NCBI RefSeq assembly: GCF_017744835.1
Contig: NZ_JAGIAM010000004.1
Location: 414,566-478,565, forward strand
Direction of reading: 5' to 3'
Origin: Sphingomonas sp.
GTDB taxonomy: Bacteria; Pseudomonadota; Alphaproteobacteria; Sphingomonadales; Sphingomonadaceae
DNA length: 64,000 bases
Positions 63,751 through 64,000 of the stretch are shown here, one piece after another. Below the pieces are notes generated by a model, which saw only the letters and a program-made list of their open reading frames with translations, did no database searches and had not been told where the DNA came from. The translations under genes were made by a program, and so were the position numbers. Within the stretch, counting starts at the first letter, position 1, and each line of letters opens with the position of its first letter.

Positions 63751-64000
63751 AACCTGCTTCTCCGCCTCCTCACGGAGGGGCGAGGGACCTGGATGTCGAT
63801 ACGTCCTAGGCCGCGTGGACAAAATCCAGCACGAGCCCATTCCGCTTCCAGGCAGCGCTAGCGCCCCCAGAATATGCCTGAGATCGGGTGGAAAGCGGTC
63901 CGGCCCCTTTGGGGGCACAGGGCCGGAAAGTTGCCGTTCCCAGCCGTTCATTGCGAGATCGGGATCGGCGGACGCTCTTCAAAGTGGTCTGGGACAGTAT
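63751..64000. other. Gene-free right end of window
   Basis: No credible gene. It contains an inverted pair CGACATTC (63743) / GATGTCGATACG (63793) and a hairpin TCCGGCCC/GGGCCGGA (63900-63907 and 63921-63928). GATCGGGTGG at 63883 and CCCAGCCGTTC near 63937 are shared, the latter inverted, with the sequence around 23570-23590, so it may be a short dispersed repeat. Confidence 0.5.

Noticed and set aside
63697..63951. An 84-codon minus-strand frame at the right end
   Set aside because: It spans the REP and repeat-B boundary, has no ribosome site and no family resemblance.

Overview
The window is high-GC chromosomal DNA of an alphaproteobacterium, most likely a sphingomonad (Sphingomonas or a close relative). 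I infer this from the style of the genes: two large TonB-dependent receptors, a Caulobacter/Sphingomonas-type maltose locus with a flavin-dependent halogenase, exosortase A (XrtA)-associated polysaccharide genes, polyhydroxyalkanoate turnover genes, an archaeal/Thermus-type prolyl-tRNA synthetase, and many GGGGAGGGG or CCCCGG(T/C)GAAGGC intergenic hairpins. I see no rRNA, insertion sequence, CRISPR array, replication origin or prophage. There is one tRNA, Gly(CCC).

Layout. 1-3780: a rightward trio of an unidentified barrel-type protein (cut at the left edge), a short-chain dehydrogenase and a GH130 enzyme. 3928-14569: an alpha-glucan/maltose locus. Alpha-glucosidase, alpha-amylase, halogenase and TonB receptor run leftward, with four-base ATGA overlaps joining halogenase to amylase and amylase to glucosidase. 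A LacI regulator and a sugar MFS permease run divergently. 14604-23140: tRNA, two M20 peptidases, a CinA-like protein, a Gfa-family protein, map, and the nitrogen genes glnB-glnA behind a clear sigma-54 promoter. 23531-24523: a small island of short unfamiliar ORFs. 24524-30443: an SLC13-type carrier, an aldehyde dehydrogenase and a second TonB receptor.

30561-38859: an S24 repressor with two small divergent genes, then XrtA-associated glycosyltransferase and O-glycosylation ligase genes, an acyltransferase, topoisomerase IB and a mechanosensitive channel. 38878-48754: a TetR/VOC pair, a DUF2167 protein, a MaoC hydratase, a thiolase, a glucokinase-like protein, PHA depolymerase and an ABC exporter. 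48768-55151: small metabolic and envelope genes, including a PadR-controlled leftward cluster. 55165-63429: rnr, glpD, a PilZ protein, pectinesterase, a 2OG-oxygenase-like protein, proS and a DMT transporter.

The most unusual signal is a four-locus family of intergenic elements (31.2-31.8, 40.2-40.5, 54.15-54.32 and 63.46-63.75 kb). Each has a 14-bp imperfect palindrome TAGGATTTnnCCTr followed, in the same orientation, by iterons of TGTCSACTT. Three have a 109-115 bp gap between the two parts. In the fourth the gap is 577 bp and holds two small genes, with an S24 repressor gene reading away from the palindrome. This suggests that the repressor acts on dispersed copies. A second regulatory link is a 23-bp exact repeat upstream of the PadR gene and of a secreted-protein gene 2.5 kb away.
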